From NCBI GenBank assembly GCA_965372385.1, contig CBDVCD010000168.1, positions 1-7,439 of the forward strand: 7,439 bases of DNA. The letters run 5' to 3'. A program made the translations under genes and the position numbers. The stretch is from JASJBU01 sp965372385. Lineage in GTDB: Bacteria > Pseudomonadota > Gammaproteobacteria > Chromatiales > Chromatiaceae. The notes below the pieces were generated by a model. The model made no database searches. It had not been told where the DNA came from and worked only from the letters and a program-made list of their open reading frames with translations. Of this stretch, positions 5,247 to 7,439 are shown piece after piece; position 1 is the first letter of the stretch; the number at the start of each line of letters is the position of its first letter.

Positions 5247-7439
5247 TCTCTCGCCAAGAGTCGATTGATGAAACGTCCGGTATGGGAGCCGGGCTGTTGA
5301 GCAATCTGTCCAGGTGTGCCGACGGCGATGATTTCACCCCCCTTGTCACCCCCCTCAGGTCCCAGGTCGATGATCCAGTCGGCGGTTTTGATCACATCCA
5401 GGTTGTGTTCGATGACCACCACCGTATTGCCGTGGTCGCGCAGCCGGTGCAGTACCTCCAGCAGGTGGTTGACGTCGTGGAAGTGCAGGCCGGTGGTCGG
5501 TTCGTCTAGGATGTAGAGGGTATTGCCGGTGTCCCGTTTCGACAATTCGCGGGAGAGCTTGACCCGCTGGGCCTCGCCGCCGGAGAGGGTGGTGGCGTTC
5601 TGCCCCAGGGAGATATAGGAGAGTCCCACGTCCATCAGGGTCTGCAGTTTGCGTTTCAGCGAGGGCACGGCATCGAAGAAGACCAAGGCCTCCTCCACGG
5701 TCATGTTCAACACCTGGTCGACGGTCTTACCCTTGTATTTGACCTCCAGGGTCTCCCGGTTGTAGCGCTTGCCCTTGCAGACATCGCACTGCACATAGAT
5801 GTCGGGGAGGAAGTGCATCTCCACCTTGATCACCCCGTCGCCCCGGCAGGCCTCGCAGCGTCCGCCCTTGACGTTGAAGCTGAAACGCCCTGGGTTGTAG
5901 CCGCGGGCGCGGGCTTCCGGAGTGCCGGCAAACAGCTCGCGGATCGGCGTGAACAGCCCGGTGTAGGTGGCGGGATTGGATCTGGGGGTGCGGCCGATGG
6001 GGCTCTGGTCGATGTCCACCACCTTGTCGAAATGCTCCAGGCCGAGAATCTCTTTATGCGGTGCAGGTGAGGTATTGGCCTTGTTCAGGGCCGCCGCGCA
6101 GATCGGATAGAGGGTGTCGTTGATCAGGGTCGATTTGCCGGAGCCAGAGACCCCCGTGATGCAGCAGAAGGTGCCTACCGGGATATTCAGATTCACCGCT
6201 TTGAGATTATTGCCTGTGGCTCCGATCACCTCCAGGGTGCGCTCGGGATCGACCGGGGTCAGGCGGGTCGGGATCTTGATGGCCCTTTTGCCTGAGAGAT
6301 ACTGGCCGGTGAGGGATTCCGCGTTGGCGGCAATCTCATCGGCGGTGCCCTGAGCGATGATCCGCCCGCCATGCACTCCGGCGCCGGGGCCTATATCCAC
6401 AACATGTTCGGCGGCGCGGATCGCCTCCTCGTCGTGTTCCACCACGATCACCGTGTTGCCCAGGTCGCGTAGGTAGTTGAGGGTGTGCAGCAGGCGTTCG
6501 TTGTCCCGCTGGTGCAGGCCGATGGAGGGCTCGTCCAGCACATACATCACCCCCACCAGGCCGGCGCCGATCTGACTGGCCAGGCGGATACGCTGGGCCT
6601 CGCCACCAGAGAGGGTTTCGGCGCTACGGTCCAGGGTCAGATAGTCGAGCCCGACATTGACCAGAAAGTGCAGTCGCTGGTCGATCTCTTTGACGATCTT
6701 GTCGGCGATCTTGCCCTGTTTACCGGGCAGGTCCAGGTCGACGAAGAAGGCCTTGGCCTTGCCAATGGGCATCGCGGTCAACACCGGCAGGGTCTGCTCG
6801 GCGATAAACACATGACGCGCCGCTTCTGTCAGCCGGGCACCCTTGCATTCCGGGCAGGGCTGGCTGGAGATATAGCGCGCCAGTTCCTCCCGCACCGAGT
6901 TCGAATCGGTCTCCCGGTAGCGGCGCTCCATGTTGTGGATCACCCCCTCGAAGGGGTGGTTCTTCTTGGTGGAGCGGCCACGCTCGTTAAAGTAACTGAA
7001 CTCGATCTGCTCCCGACCGCTGCCGTAGAGGATGTGCTTGTGGATCTTCTTCGGCAACTCCTGCCAGGGGGTTTCTGGGTCGAAGTCGTAGTGGTGACCG
7101 AGGGAGCTGATCATCTGAAAATAATAAGTGTTGCGCCGGTCCCAGCCGCGTACCGCGCCACCTGCCAGGGAGAGTTCCGGATGGGCCACTACCTTCTGGG
7201 GATCGAAGAACTGTTCCACCCCGAGCCCGTCGCAGGTGGGGCAGGCGCCCACCGGGTTATTAAAGGAGAAGAGGCGAGGTTCCAGTTCCGAAAGGCTGTA
7301 ACCGCACTGGGTGCAGGCGAAACGGGAGGAGAATACCAACTCCTCTTTGCTCTCATCCATCCAGGCCACCCGCACCAGTCCCTCCGCCAGATTGAGGGCG
7401 GTCTCGAAGGACTCCGCCAGGCGGGGCGCCAGGTCATGG
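5195..7439 (-). CDS. uvrA: UvrA, excinuclease ABC damage-recognition ATPase, 5'-partial
   Basis: UvrA dimers scan DNA for bulky lesions and load UvrB in nucleotide excision repair. The window holds 747 codons; roughly the first 200 residues, including the first Walker A, lie beyond 7439, and the frame is open to the edge. In protein order: zinc-binding CTQC (7304-7315) and CPTC (7232-7243); the insert region; ABC signature LSGGEAQR of the first ATPase (6590-6613) with its Walker B Asp-Glu (6530-6535) and VEHD; the second Walker A GVSGSGKST (6128-6154); the zinc finger CEAC (5846-5857) and CDVC (5777-5788) that contacts DNA; and the second LSGGEAQR (5564-5587) with Walker B (5501-5506). All visible motifs are intact. 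The C-terminus is odd: after SHTGRF, where E. coli UvrA ends within five residues, it continues for 24 residues into rodZ. The promoter, where a LexA site might be found, is outside the window. Confidence 0.97.
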   Translation of the reverse strand, partial: HDLAPRLAESFETALNLAEGLVRVAWMDESKEELVFSSRFACTQCGYSLSELEPRLFSFNNPVGACPTCDGLGVEQFFDPQKVVAHPELSLAGGAVRGWDRRNTYYFQMISSLGHHYDFDPETPWQELPKKIHKHILYGSGREQIEFSYFNERGRSTKKNHPFEGVIHNMERRYRETDSNSVREELARYISSQPCPECKGARLTEAARHVFIAEQTLPVLTAMPIGKAKAFFVDLDLPGKQGKIADKIVKEIDQRLHFLVNVGLDYLTLDRSAETLSGGEAQRIRLASQIGAGLVGVMYVLDEPSIGLHQRDNERLLHTLNYLRDLGNTVIVVEHDEEAIRAAEHVVDIGPGAGVHGGRIIAQGTADEIAANAESLTGQYLSGKRAIKIPTRLTPVDPERTLEVIGATGNNLKAVNLNIPVGTFCCITGVSGSGKSTLINDTLYPICAAALNKANTSPAPHKEILGLEHFDKVVDIDQSPIGRTPRSNPATYTGLFTPIRELFAGTPEARARGYNPGRFSFNVKGGRCEACRGDGVIKVEMHFLPDIYVQCDVCKGKRYNRETLEVKYKGKTVDQVLNMTVEEALVFFDAVPSLKRKLQTLMDVGLSYISLGQNATTLSGGEAQRVKLSRELSKRDTGNTLYILDEPTTGLHFHDVNHLLEVLHRLRDHGNTVVVIEHNLDVIKTADWIIDLGPEGGDKGGEIIAVGTPGQIAQQPGSHTGRFINRLLARDQGLDGSSVKRATPPLV

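Noticed and set aside
7189..7439. Alternative minus-strand frame over the start of the visible uvrA
   Set aside because: The uvrA frame itself is open to the window edge and translates to a conserved stretch (DLAPRLAESFETALNL), so the other frame is a shadow.

Overview
The window looks like an ordinary chromosomal segment of a gammaproteobacterium with a fairly high G+C content. Three things point there: a monofunctional RelA with a dead hydrolase half and an EFDD synthetase motif; the block rlmN-pilW-rodZ, which is a typical gammaproteobacterial order; and a RlmN and a UvrA that follow the E. coli proteins closely along their whole visible length. No mobile element, phage gene, tRNA, rRNA or CRISPR array is visible. 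The genus cannot be told from this stretch.

Layout. Positions 1-2160 (+) carry relA, whose first roughly 60 codons lie outside the window. A 193-base gap (2161-2353) follows, holding a plausible sigma-70 promoter and a ribosome binding site. Then comes a tightly packed operon: rlmN (2354-3448), pilW/pilF (3445-4236) and rodZ (4236-5246), joined by 4-base and 1-base overlaps that suggest translational coupling. The other strand carries uvrA (5195 to the window end, its N-terminal ~200 codons missing), which runs head-on into rodZ. The two reading frames overlap by 52 bases at their 3' ends.

The functions are housekeeping: the stringent-response (p)ppGpp synthetase, an rRNA/tRNA methyltransferase, a type IV pilus secretin pilotin, a cell-shape protein linked to MreB, and the damage-recognition ATPase of nucleotide excision repair. 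I see no new multi-gene system. The most unusual structure is inside relA: three in-frame copies of a 51-bp direct repeat (199-351) insert 51 Pro/Arg/Ala-rich residues into a loop of the degenerate hydrolase domain where E. coli RelA has almost nothing. Second is the rodZ/uvrA overlap, where UvrA seems to have gained a C-terminal tail by reading into the end of rodZ. Also notable is that the usual neighbours ndk (before rlmN) and ispG (after rodZ) are both absent.
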